DNA of 64,000 bases from Acinetobacter sp. NIPH 2699 (GCF_022549355.1 NZ_JAKZGL010000004.1:237394-301393), one strand, 5' to 3'. Positions 46,154-55,553 are shown, numbered from the stretch's first letter. Made by a program: numbers and translations. The notes: generated by a model from the letters alone, not told the origin.

Positions 46154-46804
46154 TTATTTCAAGGCCTTTTTACGACCTTGTCCAATCAAAAAAACCTCTT
46201 TTGATCGAGCACGCGACGCCGCTGGTTTGGCTGTTTTTAACACATCAAAACTATCGACCACCTGTTTTCTAAACTCATCAAATCCAGTGCCTTGGAACAC
46301 TTTAACCAAAAACTGGCCATTCGGTCCTAACACTTTCTGAGCAAAGTCCAAAGCCAATTCACATAAGTAAATTTGACGAGGTTGATCAACAGCCTTATTA
46401 CCTGATGTATTGGGGGCCATATCTGAAATTACAATATCTACTTGGCGTCCATTTAAAATATTTAACAATTTTTCGAAAACTTCTTCTTCGCGGAAATCGC
46501 CCTGTAAGAAAGTTACGTCGGGCAAAGCATCCATTGCTAAAATATCTGAAGCAACAACCAAACCGTTCGCGCCAACTAATTTACCTGCAATTTGTGACCA
46601 ACTACCGGGTGCTGCACCTAAGTCAACTACCGTCATACCCGGCTTGATCATTTTATATTTTTCTTGGATCTCAAGTAGCTTATATGCTGCACGTGCACGA
46701 TAACCCTCCTTTTGCGCTTTTTTTACAAAAGGATCATCTAAGTGCTCTCTCATCCATACACGACTGCTTTTCGACAATTTTTGATTGGTAATGCGTGTCG
46801 CCAT
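46154..46804 (-). CDS. rlmE: 23S rRNA 2'-O-methyltransferase RlmE (FtsJ/RrmJ)
   Basis: RlmE methylates the 2'-O of U2552 in the 23S A-loop late in ribosome assembly. The 216-residue protein has the N-terminal SSRVWMREHLDDPFVKKAQKEGYRARAAYKL region with catalytic Lys, the SAM motif VVDLGAAPGSWSQ near residue 59, and SDMAPNTSGN near 128. The invariant Lys lies in GQFLVKVFQG. It is divergent from yhbY, a conserved pairing in gammaproteobacteria. Confidence 0.97.
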   Translation of the reverse strand: MATRITNQKLSKSSRVWMREHLDDPFVKKAQKEGYRARAAYKLLEIQEKYKMIKPGMTVVDLGAAPGSWSQIAGKLVGANGLVVASDILAMDALPDVTFLQGDFREEEVFEKLLNILNGRQVDIVISDMAPNTSGNKAVDQPRQIYLCELALDFAQKVLGPNGQFLVKVFQGTGFDEFRKQVVDSFDVLKTAKPAASRARSKEVFLIGQGRKKALK

Positions 46805-46957
46805 AACTCTCTAAATTTCAAAAAACTTCTGATTGATCATTGTACGTGAAAATTCAGCTTATTACAGTATCAGAGCAGTTTAATGCTACGATCTTTTACA
46901 GTTTTTCGATCATCACCATTGATCATTTCAGCAGTTATATACACATTTGCCGCAAGT

Positions 46958-46996
46958 GCTTGCATCCTAAATCTATCTTAGATTCAGGATGCAAGC
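46958..46996. promoter_or_regulatory. 39-bp near-perfect palindrome at the yhbY promoter
   Basis: GCTTGCATCCT (46958-46968) and AGGATGCAAGC (46986-46996) are perfect arms. Inside, AATCTA and TAGATT pair as well, leaving a TCT loop and a single A/C mismatch. A TATACT -10-like hexamer begins directly after it at 46997. It is either an operator covering the -35 region or a strong RNA hairpin from an upstream start. Confidence 0.55.
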
Positions 46997-47030
46997 TATA
47001 CTAGGTCGTTTTTCAAATCAGGTATTTTCA

Positions 47031-47354
47031 ATGGCGGCTTTATCTATCCATGAACGTAAACGTTTACGTCAAATCGGTCATGCACTTAATCCAGTGGTCA
47101 TGATTGGCGGTCAAGGGCTTACAGAAAGTGTAATTGAAGAAGCGCATCGGGCGTTAAATGATCATGAATTGATTAAAGTGAAGATCGCAGGTGAAGATCG
47201 CGAAGCACGCGCAGCTGTGATTGATGCTATTGTTGAAGCCACTGGTGCTGAAGCGGTACAAAAAATCGGTAAAATCGTTTTGCTCTATAAAAAAGCAGCA
47301 AAACAAAATCAACACCTGTCTAACCTCGTACGTTTTGCTCACCTAAGTCAGTAA
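47031..47354 (+). CDS. yhbY: Ribosome assembly RNA-binding protein YhbY (CRS1-YhbY domain)
   Basis: YhbY binds pre-50S particles. The frame is open from 46989, but that ATG lies within the palindrome. The ATG at 47031 (MAALSIHERKRLRQIGHALNPV) fits the family, giving 107 residues. The core GGQGLTESVIEEAHRALNDHELIKVKIAGEDREAR carries the GxxG-type RNA-binding turn seen in CRM domains. It is followed after 5 nt by a DOMON-like gene, so the two may be cotranscribed. Confidence 0.94.
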   Translation: MAALSIHERKRLRQIGHALNPVVMIGGQGLTESVIEEAHRALNDHELIKVKIAGEDREARAAVIDAIVEATGAEAVQKIGKIVLLYKKAAKQNQHLSNLVRFAHLSQ

Positions 47355-47359
47355 TCGCA

Positions 47360-47896
47360 ATGGCAAGTTATGATCTTTCTGCTTTTGATCGTTTTCACAG
47401 TATTAGTGTAGTGGGCGCGATTGAGCAGCAAACCCCAGCAACCTTAAATGTTGCTTTCTGGGTGAGTGATCCAAATCAGTTTTTGATTTATCCAGAAAAA
47501 GTCGCGGCACATCCGCGTCATGACTTTTTATGGGAACAGACTTGTTTTGAACTTTTTGTAGGTGTGAAAGACCAAGATTTCTATCGTGAAATCAACCTTT
47601 CTCCCTCTCAAGCTTGGCAAGTGTATCAATTTGAAGAATACCGCTTTCCTGAAAATATGCCGCCAGTCGCAGCAGATGACATCGAGCTAAATCATTTACA
47701 GCGAACCCATTATGGTTTGAATGTCAGCTTAGATTTATCTAAATTTATGCAACAACATCAACTAAAATGGTCTGACTTATATTTAGGCTTAACTGCTGTG
47801 CTGAATACCACTCAAGGTGTGCAGTATTTTGCGATGCAGCATAGTAGTCCTCAAGCAGACTTCCATAATAAACGAGATTGGTTACATCAGTTTTAA
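47360..47896 (+). CDS. DOMON-like domain protein
   Basis: The 178-residue soluble protein has the bacterial DOMON-like beta-sandwich pattern: the middle motif FLWEQTCFELFVGVKDQDFYREINLSPSQAWQVYQFEEYR and the final AMQHSSPQADFHNKRDW. DOMON-related domains bind haem or sugars, but ligand residues cannot be judged here. It starts 5 nt after yhbY. Its original terminator at 48169-48200 is now separated from it by an inserted repeat element. Confidence 0.82.
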   Translation: MASYDLSAFDRFHSISVVGAIEQQTPATLNVAFWVSDPNQFLIYPEKVAAHPRHDFLWEQTCFELFVGVKDQDFYREINLSPSQAWQVYQFEEYRFPENMPPVAADDIELNHLQRTHYGLNVSLDLSKFMQQHQLKWSDLYLGLTAVLNTTQGVQYFAMQHSSPQADFHNKRDWLHQF

Positions 47897-47899
47897 ATA

Positions 47900-48165
47900 G
47901 GGCCTGTTGACATTTCACAGATGCTTGCGACAGAGGACATTTTTTAGACGGTACAAGGCATGTCTTATGCAATTTAGTCATTCTAAATAAATAAGGCATA
48001 ACGCAGTAGCGGCAAAAAATGCCCCTGTCCCAAAGGGTTATGGCTAAAACTTCCCTAAACTGCGTTATGAAACTTGACAAGGGGGTCGCCATTGCCTGCG
48101 TTTCATGCCTTGTTTATGTCGTTTTAGCTAATAACGCAATGCATGGTTGAAAGGTCAACAGACCC
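47900..48165. mobile_element. MITE-like non-coding element, 266 bp
   Basis: The ends are GGGCCTGTTGAC (47900-47911) and GTCAACAGACCC (48154-48165), inverted repeats of 12 bp with one mismatch. AATA is present on both outer sides, a possible 4-bp target duplication. There is no transposase; the short open frames within it look accidental. Inner sequence contains several imperfect inverted segments such as CATAACGCAGT and ACTGCGTTATG (about 47997 and 48060). A related end is found at 5103. It has the features of a small element moved by a transposase encoded elsewhere. Confidence 0.65.
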
Positions 48166-48168
48166 AAT

Positions 48169-48200
48169 AAAAAAGCGAGAAATAAACTTCTCGCTTTTTT
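48169..48200. terminator. Bidirectional intrinsic terminator
   Basis: A6-GCGAGAA and TTCTCGC-T6 form a stem with a 6-nt loop and T runs on both strands, between the DOMON-like gene (plus) and the coiled-coil gene (minus). The mobile element ends 3 nt before it. Confidence 0.9.
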
Positions 48201-48223
48201 CAATCTAACATCATTATTAGTGC

Positions 48224-48766
48224 TTAGTTTGCACGAACTTTGTTCCACGCTTCAACAGCTTGACCTTTAGTACGCTTAAAGCTATCAACCAAAGTATCTT
48301 TATGCTTTACAGAAATTTGACTGATGTCATCTTTCAACTCTTTACTCACTTTGGTTAAATCTTCGATTAAACTATTTAACTCAGTTTTCAATGCATTTTT
48401 TAGCTCAACCAAGTTACCTTGAGAAGAGTTCAATTGGGTCTTGATCACATCAATACGCTGTAAAATATCTTGCTTAATTTGCGTCAGTTGATTTTGAATG
48501 TTTTGATTCAATTCTTTCGCTTCAGTCTCAATTTTTGCTTGAGTATCAGCCAAAGCTTCTTTAACCTGCTCTTGAGTCTCAGCAATCACTTCTTTTGCTT
48601 GCTCTTGAGTTTCAGCAATTACTTCTTTCGCTTTTGCTGTTTTTTCTGCAACAACTTCTTTAGCCTTCGCCGTTTTTTCAGCTACAGCTTCTTTCGCTTT
48701 TGCAGTTTTTTCAACAACAACGTCTTTCACTTCTTCAGTTGCTGCAGTAGTTTGATTCTCAGCCAT
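48224..48766 (-). CDS. Coiled-coil repeat protein (apolipoprotein/LEA-like)
   Basis: The 180-residue protein has no signal peptide. Residues about 15-75 are tandem repeats of 11 residues based on VAEKTAKAKEV, later varied to IAETQEQAKEV, all Ala/Lys/Glu-rich and strongly amphipathic. Residues 75-165 continue as long helix with EIDLTKVSKELKDD-like heptads. Such 11-mer repeats occur in apolipoproteins and late-embryogenesis-abundant proteins, which bind lipid or protect against drying. A desiccation or membrane-surface role is possible but unproven. A strong RBS (GAGGGG) precedes the ATG. Confidence 0.8.
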   Translation of the reverse strand: MAENQTTAATEEVKDVVVEKTAKAKEAVAEKTAKAKEVVAEKTAKAKEVIAETQEQAKEVIAETQEQVKEALADTQAKIETEAKELNQNIQNQLTQIKQDILQRIDVIKTQLNSSQGNLVELKNALKTELNSLIEDLTKVSKELKDDISQISVKHKDTLVDSFKRTKGQAVEAWNKVRAN

Positions 48767-48873
48767 TATGATTCCCCTCTATATTGATTGTTGATTTTTT
48801 GGCTAGATAATAAGATAAAACGCTTTCAGCTTGAACCATTAAAAAATTGTTAGACAATTTGCATAATATCTCA

Positions 48874-48887
48874 TGATAACGTTATCA
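48874..48887. promoter_or_regulatory. 14-bp perfect palindrome
   Basis: TGATAACGTTATCA is perfectly self-complementary and is flanked by a second, looser inverted pair (TCTCA and TGAGA). It lies about 107 bp upstream of the coiled-coil gene start and about 100 bp upstream of the carA promoter. An operator role is inferred. Confidence 0.35.
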
Positions 48888-48973
48888 AAATGAGAGATTT
48901 TGCAATAGACACCAATCTATAGTGACGAGGTCAAAGAAATCGAGCATTTACTGATTTTAATAAATAAAACACA

Positions 48974-49002
48974 TAGACTTCTCACAGACTCATGCGTATA
49001 AT
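48974..49002 (+). promoter_or_regulatory. carA promoter
   Basis: TAGACT (48974-48979) and a perfect TATAAT (48997-49002) are exactly 17 bp apart. Transcription would start near 49009, about 120 nt before the carA start codon. Confidence 0.7.
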
Positions 49003-49017
49003 GCGCTGTTAAGTTAT

Positions 49018-49090
49018 AAGCGAGCAGACCAGAAGGAGGCCATGTTTTTTTAAAGACAGCCTGCCTTTTTTTATGTCTTCTCGCTTTTTT
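49018..49090 (+). promoter_or_regulatory. carA leader with terminator and three-codon frame
   Basis: AAGGAGGC (49033-49040) pairs with GCCTGCCTT (49059-49067, one bulged G) and is followed by seven T, an intrinsic terminator shape. The left arm is also a Shine-Dalgarno sequence just before ATG-TTT-TTT-TAA (49042-49053), which contains seven T in a row. A larger stem, AAGCGAG (49018-49024) with CTCGCTT (49080-49086), encloses all of it and also ends in T6. A UTP- or translation-sensitive attenuator is plausible for a pyrimidine/arginine gene. Confidence 0.45.
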
Positions 49091-49129
49091 ACAGCCTTAT
49101 TTTTGTGGTTTTAGTTCAGGAGCTTTGGT

Positions 49130-50284
49130 TTGAGCATCCCCGCCATTTTAGCCCTCGCTGATGGAACGATCTTTAAAGGAACGTCTATCGGTGCATCGGG
49201 AAATACGACTGGTGAAGTCGTTTTTAATACCGCCATGACTGGCTATCAAGAAATTTTGACTGATCCAAGTTACGCACAACAAATTGTGACGCTGACTTAT
49301 CCTCATATTGGAAATACAGGCTGTAATAGCGAAGATGTTGAATCAGGTCGTATCCATAAAGTATGGGCGAATGGTTTGATTATTCGTGATCTTCCTTTAT
49401 TACACAGCAATTTCCGTGCTGAACAATCTCTAAGTGAGTATTTACAACAACACAATGTTGTTGCAATCGCTGATATTGATACACGTAAACTGACACGTAT
49501 TTTACGTGACAAAGGCGCACAAAATGGTTGCATCCTTGCTGGCGAAAATATTACAGAAGAAGAAGCAATCGCCAAAGCCCGTGCTTTTGGTGGTTTAACT
49601 GGTTTAGACCTTGCCAAAGAGTGCTGTGATCCAGAAGGTTTTGAATGGACTGAAGGCTCTTGGACTCTCGGTAAAGGTTTTACTCAACCTGAAATGAAAT
49701 TTCATGTTGTGGCATACGATTATGGTGTCAAAACCAACATCTTACGTATGCTTGCGGACCGTGGTTGTAAACTCACGGTCGTCCCTGCGCAAACCCCTGC
49801 TGAGCAAGTCCTTGCGTTAAACCCAGATGGCGTGTTCTTGTCGAATGGTCCTGGCGATCCAGCAGCATGTGATTATGCCATTGCCGCAGTGAAAACCATT
49901 GTTGAAACAACCAATTTACCCGTGTTCGGTATTTGTTTAGGTCATCAAATTTTAGCACTCGCTTCTGGCGCAAAAACCATGAAAATGAATCATGGTCATC
50001 ATGGTGCCAACCATCCTGTACAAAATCTTGACCCTCTCAGCGAACATCACGGTACAGTGATGATCACTTCTCAAAACCACGGCTTTGCTGTTGATGAAAG
50101 TACCTTACCAACAAATTTAAAAGTGACTCATCGCTCACTGTTTGATGGTACAAACCAAGGTATTCATCGTACTGACAAACCAGCATTCAGCTTCCAAGGT
50201 CACCCTGAAGCAAGTCCTGGCCCACATGATTGTGCTCCATTATTCGATCATTTCATCGAACTCATTGAAGCATCTAAACAGTAA
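49130..50284 (+). CDS. carA: Carbamoyl-phosphate synthase small subunit
   Basis: CarA is the glutaminase that supplies ammonia to CarB for carbamoyl phosphate, the precursor of arginine and pyrimidines. The start codon is TTG ([17 protein letters not shown]), placed after the RBS CAGGAG. It has 384 residues. The N-terminal CPSase domain has [17 protein letters not shown], and the class I amidotransferase domain has the nucleophile Cys in FGICLGHQ near residue 267. [14 protein letters not shown] carries the His/Glu of the triad. carB follows after 17 nt. Confidence 0.97.
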   Translation: MSIPAILALADGTIFKGTSIGASGNTTGEVVFNTAMTGYQEILTDPSYAQQIVTLTYPHIGNTGCNSEDVESGRIHKVWANGLIIRDLPLLHSNFRAEQSLSEYLQQHNVVAIADIDTRKLTRILRDKGAQNGCILAGENITEEEAIAKARAFGGLTGLDLAKECCDPEGFEWTEGSWTLGKGFTQPEMKFHVVAYDYGVKTNILRMLADRGCKLTVVPAQTPAEQVLALNPDGVFLSNGPGDPAACDYAIAAVKTIVETTNLPVFGICLGHQILALASGAKTMKMNHGHHGANHPVQNLDPLSEHHGTVMITSQNHGFAVDESTLPTNLKVTHRSLFDGTNQGIHRTDKPAFSFQGHPEASPGPHDCAPLFDHFIELIEASKQ

Positions 50285-50301
50285 TCAAGAGCGAGTAAAT
50301 T

Positions 50302-53300
50302 ATGCCTAAACGTACGGATATTAAAAGCATCTTAATTATTGGTGCAGGTCCAATTGTCATTGGTCAAGCATGTGAGTTTGACTATTCTGGTGCACAAGCA
50401 TGTAAAGCCCTTCGTGAAGAAGGTTACCGTGTTATTTTGGTCAACTCGAATCCAGCGACCATCATGACCGACCCGTCAATGGCGGATGCAACTTATATTG
50501 AGCCAATCACTTGGCAAACTGTCGCACAAATCATTGAAAAAGAACGTCCAGATGCTGTCCTCCCAACCATGGGTGGTCAAACAGCATTAAACTGTGCGCT
50601 TGCACTAGATGAACATGGCGTTCTAGCAAAATATAATGTTGAATTGATTGGTGCATCAAAAGAAGCGATTGAAAAAGCTGAAGATCGTAAACTTTTTGAC
50701 ATCGCAATGCGTAAAATCGGATTAGAATGTCCTCGTGCTGATGTTGCTGAAAGCATGGAACACGCACTGGAAATTCAATCACGTTTCGGTTTCCCAGTCA
50801 TCATTCGCCCATCATTTACTATGGGTGGTTCTGGTGGCGGTATTGCATATAACAAAGAAGAATTTATTGAAATCTGTGAACGTGGTTTCGATCTTTCACC
50901 GACCAAACAATTATTGATTGATGAATCATTAATTGGCTGGAAAGAATACGAAATGGAAGTTGTTCGTGACAAAAACGACAACTGTATCATCGTATGTGCG
51001 ATCGAAAACTTTGACCCAATGGGTGTACACACAGGTGACTCTATCACCGTCGCTCCTGCTCAAACACTGACAGATAAAGAATATCAAATCATGCGTAATG
51101 CATCGGTTGCTGTTCTTCGTGAAATCGGTGTGGAAACAGGTGGTTCGAACGTTCAATTCGGTATTAACCCGAAAGACGGTCGTATGGTTGTGATCGAGAT
51201 GAACCCGCGTGTATCGCGTTCATCTGCACTTGCATCTAAAGCAACAGGTTTCCCAATTGCGAAAATCGCTGCAAAACTAGCAGTCGGTTACACGCTTGAT
51301 GAATTGAAAAATGACATCACGGGTGGTATCACACCAGCAAGCTTTGAACCAGCGATTGACTATGTTGTCACCAAGATTCCTCGTTTCAACTTCGAAAAAT
51401 TCCCACAAGCTGAGCCTGTACTCACAACGCAGATGAAATCTGTGGGCGAAGTCATGGCGATTGGTCGTAACTTCCAAGAATCTGTACAAAAAGCACTTCG
51501 TGGTCTTGAAGTAGGCGTAAGCGGCTTTGATGAAAAAATCGAAGTCGGTGCTGCCAATGCAAAAGACGTTATTCTAAAAGAACTTAAAGTTCCAGGTCCT
51601 GAGCGAATTTGGTACGTTGCTGATGCATTCCGTCACGGTTTCTCATTAGATGACGTATTCGAAGCAACTAAGATTGATCGTTGGTTCCTGATCCAAATCG
51701 AAGATATCGTTAAAGCTGAAGCTCAAGTGAAAACTTTAGGTTTTGGTGACTTAAACGCTGACAATATCCGTGCATTCAAACGCAAAGGTTTATCTGACCT
51801 GCGTATTGCAGACTTGATGGGTATTTCACAAAAGCAATTCCGTAAACAACGTTGGAACTTGGGCGTCTATCCAGTTTACAAACGTGTTGATACCTGTGCT
51901 GCTGAGTTTGAATCTGACACCGCTTACATGTACTCAACTTACGATGAAGAATGTGAAGCGAATCCATCGAATCGTGACAAGATCATGGTGATTGGTGGTG
52001 GTCCAAACCGTATTGGTCAAGGGATCGAGTTTGATTATTGCTGTGTACACGCTGCCCTCGCCATGCGTGAAGACGGTTATGAAACCATCATGGTCAACTG
52101 TAACCCAGAAACGGTTTCAACTGACTATGACACATCTGACCGTTTATACTTCGAGCCAGTCACACTTGAAGATGTGCTCGAAATCGTTCGTATCGAGAAG
52201 CCGAAAGGCGTAATCGTACAATACGGTGGTCAAACCCCATTAAAATTGGCACGTGCTTTAGAAGAAGCTGGTACACCAATTATCGGTACATCACCTGATG
52301 CAATTGACCGTGCAGAAGACCGCGAACGTTTCCAGCAAATGATTCAACGTTTACAGCTTCGTCAACCAAACAACAGTATTGTTAAATCTGCTGAAGAAGG
52401 TATTTCTGAAGCGGCTAAAGTCGGCTATCCATTGGTGGTTCGTCCATCTTATGTATTGGGTGGTCGTGCCATGGAAATCGTCTATAACGAAGATGAACTT
52501 AAACGTTACCTTCGTGAAGCAGTTCAAGCGTCTAATGAAGCGCCCGTTCTTCTTGACCGTTTCCTAGATGATGCAACTGAAGTTGACGTAGACTGCGTAT
52601 CTGACGGTAAAGACGTTGTGATTGGCGGTATCATGCAGCACATCGAACAAGCAGGAATTCACTCAGGTGACTCAGCATGTTCAATTCCTCCTTACTCTCT
52701 TTCACAAGAGGTTCAGGATGAAATGCGTCGTCAAACCGTTGCTATGGCAAAAGAACTTGGCGTAATCGGTTTAATGAACGTTCAGTTTGCGGTTAAAGGT
52801 AATGACATTTATATCCTTGAAGTGAACCCACGTGCATCACGTACTGTTCCATTCGTTTCTAAATGTATTGGTGATTCTTTAGCAAAAGTTGCTGCACGCT
52901 GTATGGCGGGTCAATCACTGGAATCGCAAGGTTTCACTAAAGAAATCATTCCAACACACTTTGCTGTGAAAGAAGCTGTATTCCCATTCGCGAAGTTCCA
53001 AGGCGTTGATCCAATGCTTGGCCCTGAGATGAAGTCTACAGGTGAAGTGATGGGCGTTGGTCAAACCTTTGGTGAAGCATTCTATAAAGCGGTACTGGGT
53101 TCAAATGAACGTTTACCAGGCTTACCAACTGAAGGCGAAGTGAAACATGCATTCTTATCTGTTCGTGAATCAGATAAGAAATACATTGCCAACATCGCTA
53201 AACAGTTGATTGCTTATGGCTTCAAACTCATTGCAACCAATGGTACTTACCAAGTACTTCAAGAAGCTGGATTAGCGTGTGAAGCGGTCAATAAAGTAAC

Positions 53301-53535
53301 CGAAGGCCGCCCTCATATTGTTGATCGCTTGAAAAATGGTGAAATTCATCTTATTGTCAACACCACTGAAGGCAAACAAGCCCAATATGATTCTGCCATG
53401 ATCCGCCGTGCAGCCTTACAAGGCAAAGTGTATTACACCACGACTATCAATGGTGCAGAAGCAGTTTGCCAAGCATTTGCTGTGAAATTGCCAATGGATG
53501 TATACCGCTTGCAAGATTTACAAACTGTAGGTTAA
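50302..53535 (+). CDS. carB: Carbamoyl-phosphate synthase large subunit
   Basis: CarB makes carbamoyl phosphate from bicarbonate, ammonia and two ATP. The 1077-residue protein has the two homologous ATP-grasp halves. The first starts with [22 protein letters not shown] and has [13 protein letters not shown]. The second starts near residue 555 with [21 protein letters not shown] and has [17 protein letters not shown]-terminal MGS-like allosteric domain runs from about residue 940. The length is normal and all motifs are intact. Confidence 0.98.
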   Translation: MPKRTDIKSILIIGAGPIVIGQACEFDYSGAQACKALREEGYRVILVNSNPATIMTDPSMADATYIEPITWQTVAQIIEKERPDAVLPTMGGQTALNCALALDEHGVLAKYNVELIGASKEAIEKAEDRKLFDIAMRKIGLECPRADVAESMEHALEIQSRFGFPVIIRPSFTMGGSGGGIAYNKEEFIEICERGFDLSPTKQLLIDESLIGWKEYEMEVVRDKNDNCIIVCAIENFDPMGVHTGDSITVAPAQTLTDKEYQIMRNASVAVLREIGVETGGSNVQFGINPKDGRMVVIEMNPRVSRSSALASKATGFPIAKIAAKLAVGYTLDELKNDITGGITPASFEPAIDYVVTKIPRFNFEKFPQAEPVLTTQMKSVGEVMAIGRNFQESVQKALRGLEVGVSGFDEKIEVGAANAKDVILKELKVPGPERIWYVADAFRHGFSLDDVFEATKIDRWFLIQIEDIVKAEAQVKTLGFGDLNADNIRAFKRKGLSDLRIADLMGISQKQFRKQRWNLGVYPVYKRVDTCAAEFESDTAYMYSTYDEECEANPSNRDKIMVIGGGPNRIGQGIEFDYCCVHAALAMREDGYETIMVNCNPETVSTDYDTSDRLYFEPVTLEDVLEIVRIEKPKGVIVQYGGQTPLKLARALEEAGTPIIGTSPDAIDRAEDRERFQQMIQRLQLRQPNNSIVKSAEEGISEAAKVGYPLVVRPSYVLGGRAMEIVYNEDELKRYLREAVQASNEAPVLLDRFLDDATEVDVDCVSDGKDVVIGGIMQHIEQAGIHSGDSACSIPPYSLSQEVQDEMRRQTVAMAKELGVIGLMNVQFAVKGNDIYILEVNPRASRTVPFVSKCIGDSLAKVAARCMAGQSLESQGFTKEIIPTHFAVKEAVFPFAKFQGVDPMLGPEMKSTGEVMGVGQTFGEAFYKAVLGSNERLPGLPTEGEVKHAFLSVRESDKKYIANIAKQLIAYGFKLIATNGTYQVLQEAGLACEAVNKVTEGRPHIVDRLKNGEIHLIVNTTEGKQAQYDSAMIRRAALQGKVYYTTTINGAEAVCQAFAVKLPMDVYRLQDLQTVG

Positions 53536-53551
53536 TTATTTACCAATAAGT

Positions 53552-53587
53552 CCCGTCACCTTATTGGTGGCGGGCTTTTTGTTTTTT
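53552..53587 (+). terminator. Intrinsic terminator after carB
   Basis: CCCGTCACC and GGTGGCGGG (one G-T pair) form a 9-bp stem around TTATT, with a T-rich tail. It lies between carB and greA. Some read-through into greA is possible because no strong separate greA promoter is obvious. Confidence 0.85.
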
Positions 53588-53626
53588 TAATCCTGTATTT
53601 TCCCAACCCATTTAGAGGGGACTAGA

Positions 53627-54103
53627 ATGCAACGTTATCCGATGACTCCCGAAGGCAAAATTGCCTTAGAGAAAGAATTACAACAGTTAAAAACAGTTGA
53701 CCGCCCGCGTATCATTCAAGCGATTGCAGAAGCGCGTGAGCATGGTGACTTAAAAGAAAATGCTGAATATCATGCTGCGCGTGAACAGCAAGGTTTTTGT
53801 GAAGGTCGCATTCAAGATATCGAAGGAAAACTGGGCGCAGCACAAGAAATTGATGTTAAAACACTTGAACAAAATGGGCGTGTAGTCTTTGGTATTACGG
53901 TTACAATTGAAAATCTAGATACAGAAGAACGTAAGACCTATAAAATCGTTGGTGATGATGAAGCAGATTTTAAAATTAATAAAATCTCAGTGAACTCACC
54001 CATTGCCCGTGGTCTACTTGGCAAAAGTGAAGGTGATGAAGTCAAGATTCAAACACCTCAAGGCGAAGTTGAATACGAAATTGTGAGTGTGGAATATCTT
54101 TAA
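53627..54103 (+). CDS. greA: Transcription elongation factor GreA
   Basis: GreA stimulates RNA cleavage in backtracked RNA polymerase and helps promoter escape. It has 158 residues. The N-terminal coiled coil is [24 protein letters not shown], with tip [21 protein letters not shown]. The C-terminal domain has [30 protein letters not shown]. It is the shorter, acidic-tip form, distinct from GreB at 20563. The carAB-greA order is common in gammaproteobacteria. Confidence 0.97.
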   Translation: MQRYPMTPEGKIALEKELQQLKTVDRPRIIQAIAEAREHGDLKENAEYHAAREQQGFCEGRIQDIEGKLGAAQEIDVKTLEQNGRVVFGITVTIENLDTEERKTYKIVGDDEADFKINKISVNSPIARGLLGKSEGDEVKIQTPQGEVEYEIVSVEYL

Positions 54104-54119
54104 TATTTCATATTAACTT

Positions 54120-54142
54120 AACCCCTCTTTAGAGGGGTTTTT
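54120..54142 (+). terminator. Intrinsic terminator of greA
   Basis: AACCCCTC and GAGGGGTT pair around TTTA, with a tail of T5. It starts 17 nt after the greA stop. Confidence 0.9.
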
Positions 54143-54176
54143 ATTCACCAAGATTTAGAACACTTTTGGAGTCAAC

Positions 54177-54800
54177 ATGGACACAGCACTGATCAATACA
54201 CCGTTAAAACATTGGTGTGAGTTCGAGTTTATTTCCAAAACAGTGAAAAATCCGAATATTCATATCAAAGGCAATTATTCATATTACTCTGCCTATTGGG
54301 ATCAAGGTTTTGAGCGATGTGTCGTGCGTTACCTACACGAAAAACCCTCGTCACCAGACAAACCCATTGATCAACTCTATATCGGCAATTTCGTGTGCTT
54401 TGGCGCTGAATGCGTGATTATGATGGGAGGTAATCAATTACATCGTCCTGATTGGATCTCTACCTTTCCTTTTGATACACGTAGCTTCTTAGCTGCTGGT
54501 GATACGATTATCGCTGATGGCTGCTGGATTGGTAGTCGTGCCATGATCATGCAGGGGGTTAAATTAGGTGAAGGTGCTGTGATCGCAACGGGAGCAGTCG
54601 TGACGCAAGATGTACCACCTTATGCAGTTGTCGGTGGCGTGCCTGCCAAAGTTTTAAAATATCGTTTTCCTCAAGAGCAGATAGAAAAGCTATTGACTTT
54701 GAAACTGTATGATCTAGATGAAAAGAAAATCTTAAAAATACGTGATCTGTTACAAACGAATAATATTGATCAATTGGCCCATTTTCTCAATCAAGATTGA
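54177..54800 (+). CDS. CatB/Vat-like O-acetyltransferase (xenobiotic acyltransferase family)
   Basis: This is a left-handed beta-helix acetyltransferase of 207 residues. It has the CatB/Vat-type start with GNYSYYSAYW and IGNFVCFGAECVIMMGGNQLHRPDWISTFPF, in which the His of QLHR is at the position of the catalytic His. The hexapeptide repeats are GCWIGSRAMIMQGVKLGEGAVIATGAVVTQDVPPYAVVGGVPAKVLKYRF. The family includes chloramphenicol and streptogramin acetyltransferases but many chromosomal members act on sugars or are uncharacterised. Resistance cannot be claimed from sequence. Confidence 0.88.
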   Translation: MDTALINTPLKHWCEFEFISKTVKNPNIHIKGNYSYYSAYWDQGFERCVVRYLHEKPSSPDKPIDQLYIGNFVCFGAECVIMMGGNQLHRPDWISTFPFDTRSFLAAGDTIIADGCWIGSRAMIMQGVKLGEGAVIATGAVVTQDVPPYAVVGGVPAKVLKYRFPQEQIEKLLTLKLYDLDEKKILKIRDLLQTNNIDQLAHFLNQD

Positions 54801-55033
54801 TCAGTTATTGCGCTAAATCATTGATATACAATCACTCTGTTTTTTAAAGAAATTTCATTTATTTTCAACAACACTAGCTCTTCACACTCAGTCCATAAAA
54901 AACAACTATCCCTATAAAAATACTAGGTTTTATTTTACGAACAACAGGTTTAATATAGAACTATAAAGTATATTTTGAACAAAATTTTATAAGCTAAATC
55001 CATAGAAGAGCGTAGAAATAAGGAGTAATAAAC

Positions 55034-55471
55034 ATGACCTATCAAAAAATTTTAGTTGCGATTGACGACTCAGAAATTGCAAACAATGTCATTCAGGAAG
55101 CCGCTCAACTCGCCAAAGCACTAGATAGTCAAATTACCGTTGTAGGGGTCGTCACCCTAGATCCCTATTTAGCTGATACCTACCTCCGTTTTGGTCAAAG
55201 TAATGAGTTGATTGAACGTGTTAAAGGCTATGTACAAGAGAATCTGACTAAAGCTGAAGACAAATTTGAAGCCTTAGGTGTTACGGTGACCACCCAAGTA
55301 TTGGAAGGTCTTTCAATTCATCAAGAAATTATTAAAGCTGCCCAAAATCTAGGCACAGACCTTATTATTATGGGGTCACATGGGCGCACAGGATTTAAGC
55401 AGTTTGTTTTAGGAAGCGTGGCTCAAAAAGTGTTAGCTGAAAGCCATATTCCAGTTTTAGTTATACGTTGA
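55034..55471 (+). CDS. Universal stress protein (UspA family)
   Basis: This 145-residue single-domain Usp starts YQKILVAIDDSEIANNVIQEA. It has the ATP-binding pattern GSHGRTGFKQFVLGSVAQKVLAESHIPVLVIR (G-x2-G-x9-G-S/T) near the C-terminus, which points to an ATP-binding subclass. Usp proteins build up in stationary phase and stress. It is monocistronic, with RBS AAGGAG and a terminator at 55518-55553. Confidence 0.95.
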   Translation: MTYQKILVAIDDSEIANNVIQEAAQLAKALDSQITVVGVVTLDPYLADTYLRFGQSNELIERVKGYVQENLTKAEDKFEALGVTVTTQVLEGLSIHQEIIKAAQNLGTDLIIMGSHGRTGFKQFVLGSVAQKVLAESHIPVLVIR

Positions 55472-55517
55472 ATTTATTCAATAGCTAAACCAATTAGAGT
55501 AGTAACGATACAGTCAA

Positions 55518-55553
55518 TAAAAAAGCATGGTAAAGATAATGACCATGCTTTTT
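55518..55553. terminator. Bidirectional terminator after the usp gene
   Basis: A6-GCATGGT and ACCATGC-T6 form a perfect 13-bp stem around a 10-nt loop, between convergent genes. Confidence 0.9.

Larger units (their letters stand above)
48767..49129. other. Divergent region between the coiled-coil gene and carA
   Basis: This 363-bp gap holds two palindromes (AAATTGT-TAG-ACAATTT at 48844-48860 and TGATAACGTTATCA at 48874-48887). It also holds the carA promoter at 48974-49002 and a structured leader at about 49009-49129. Confidence 0.65.

Noticed and set aside
47745..48092. Open frame of 115 codons on the minus strand across the DOMON-like gene end and the MITE-like element
   Set aside because: It spans the end of a real gene and non-coding repeat sequence, has no recognisable protein character, and lacks a good ribosome-binding site.
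54177..54800. Chloramphenicol or streptogramin resistance gene
   Set aside because: The acetyltransferase belongs to the same family, but chromosomal members are diverse and no mobile context suggests an acquired resistance gene.
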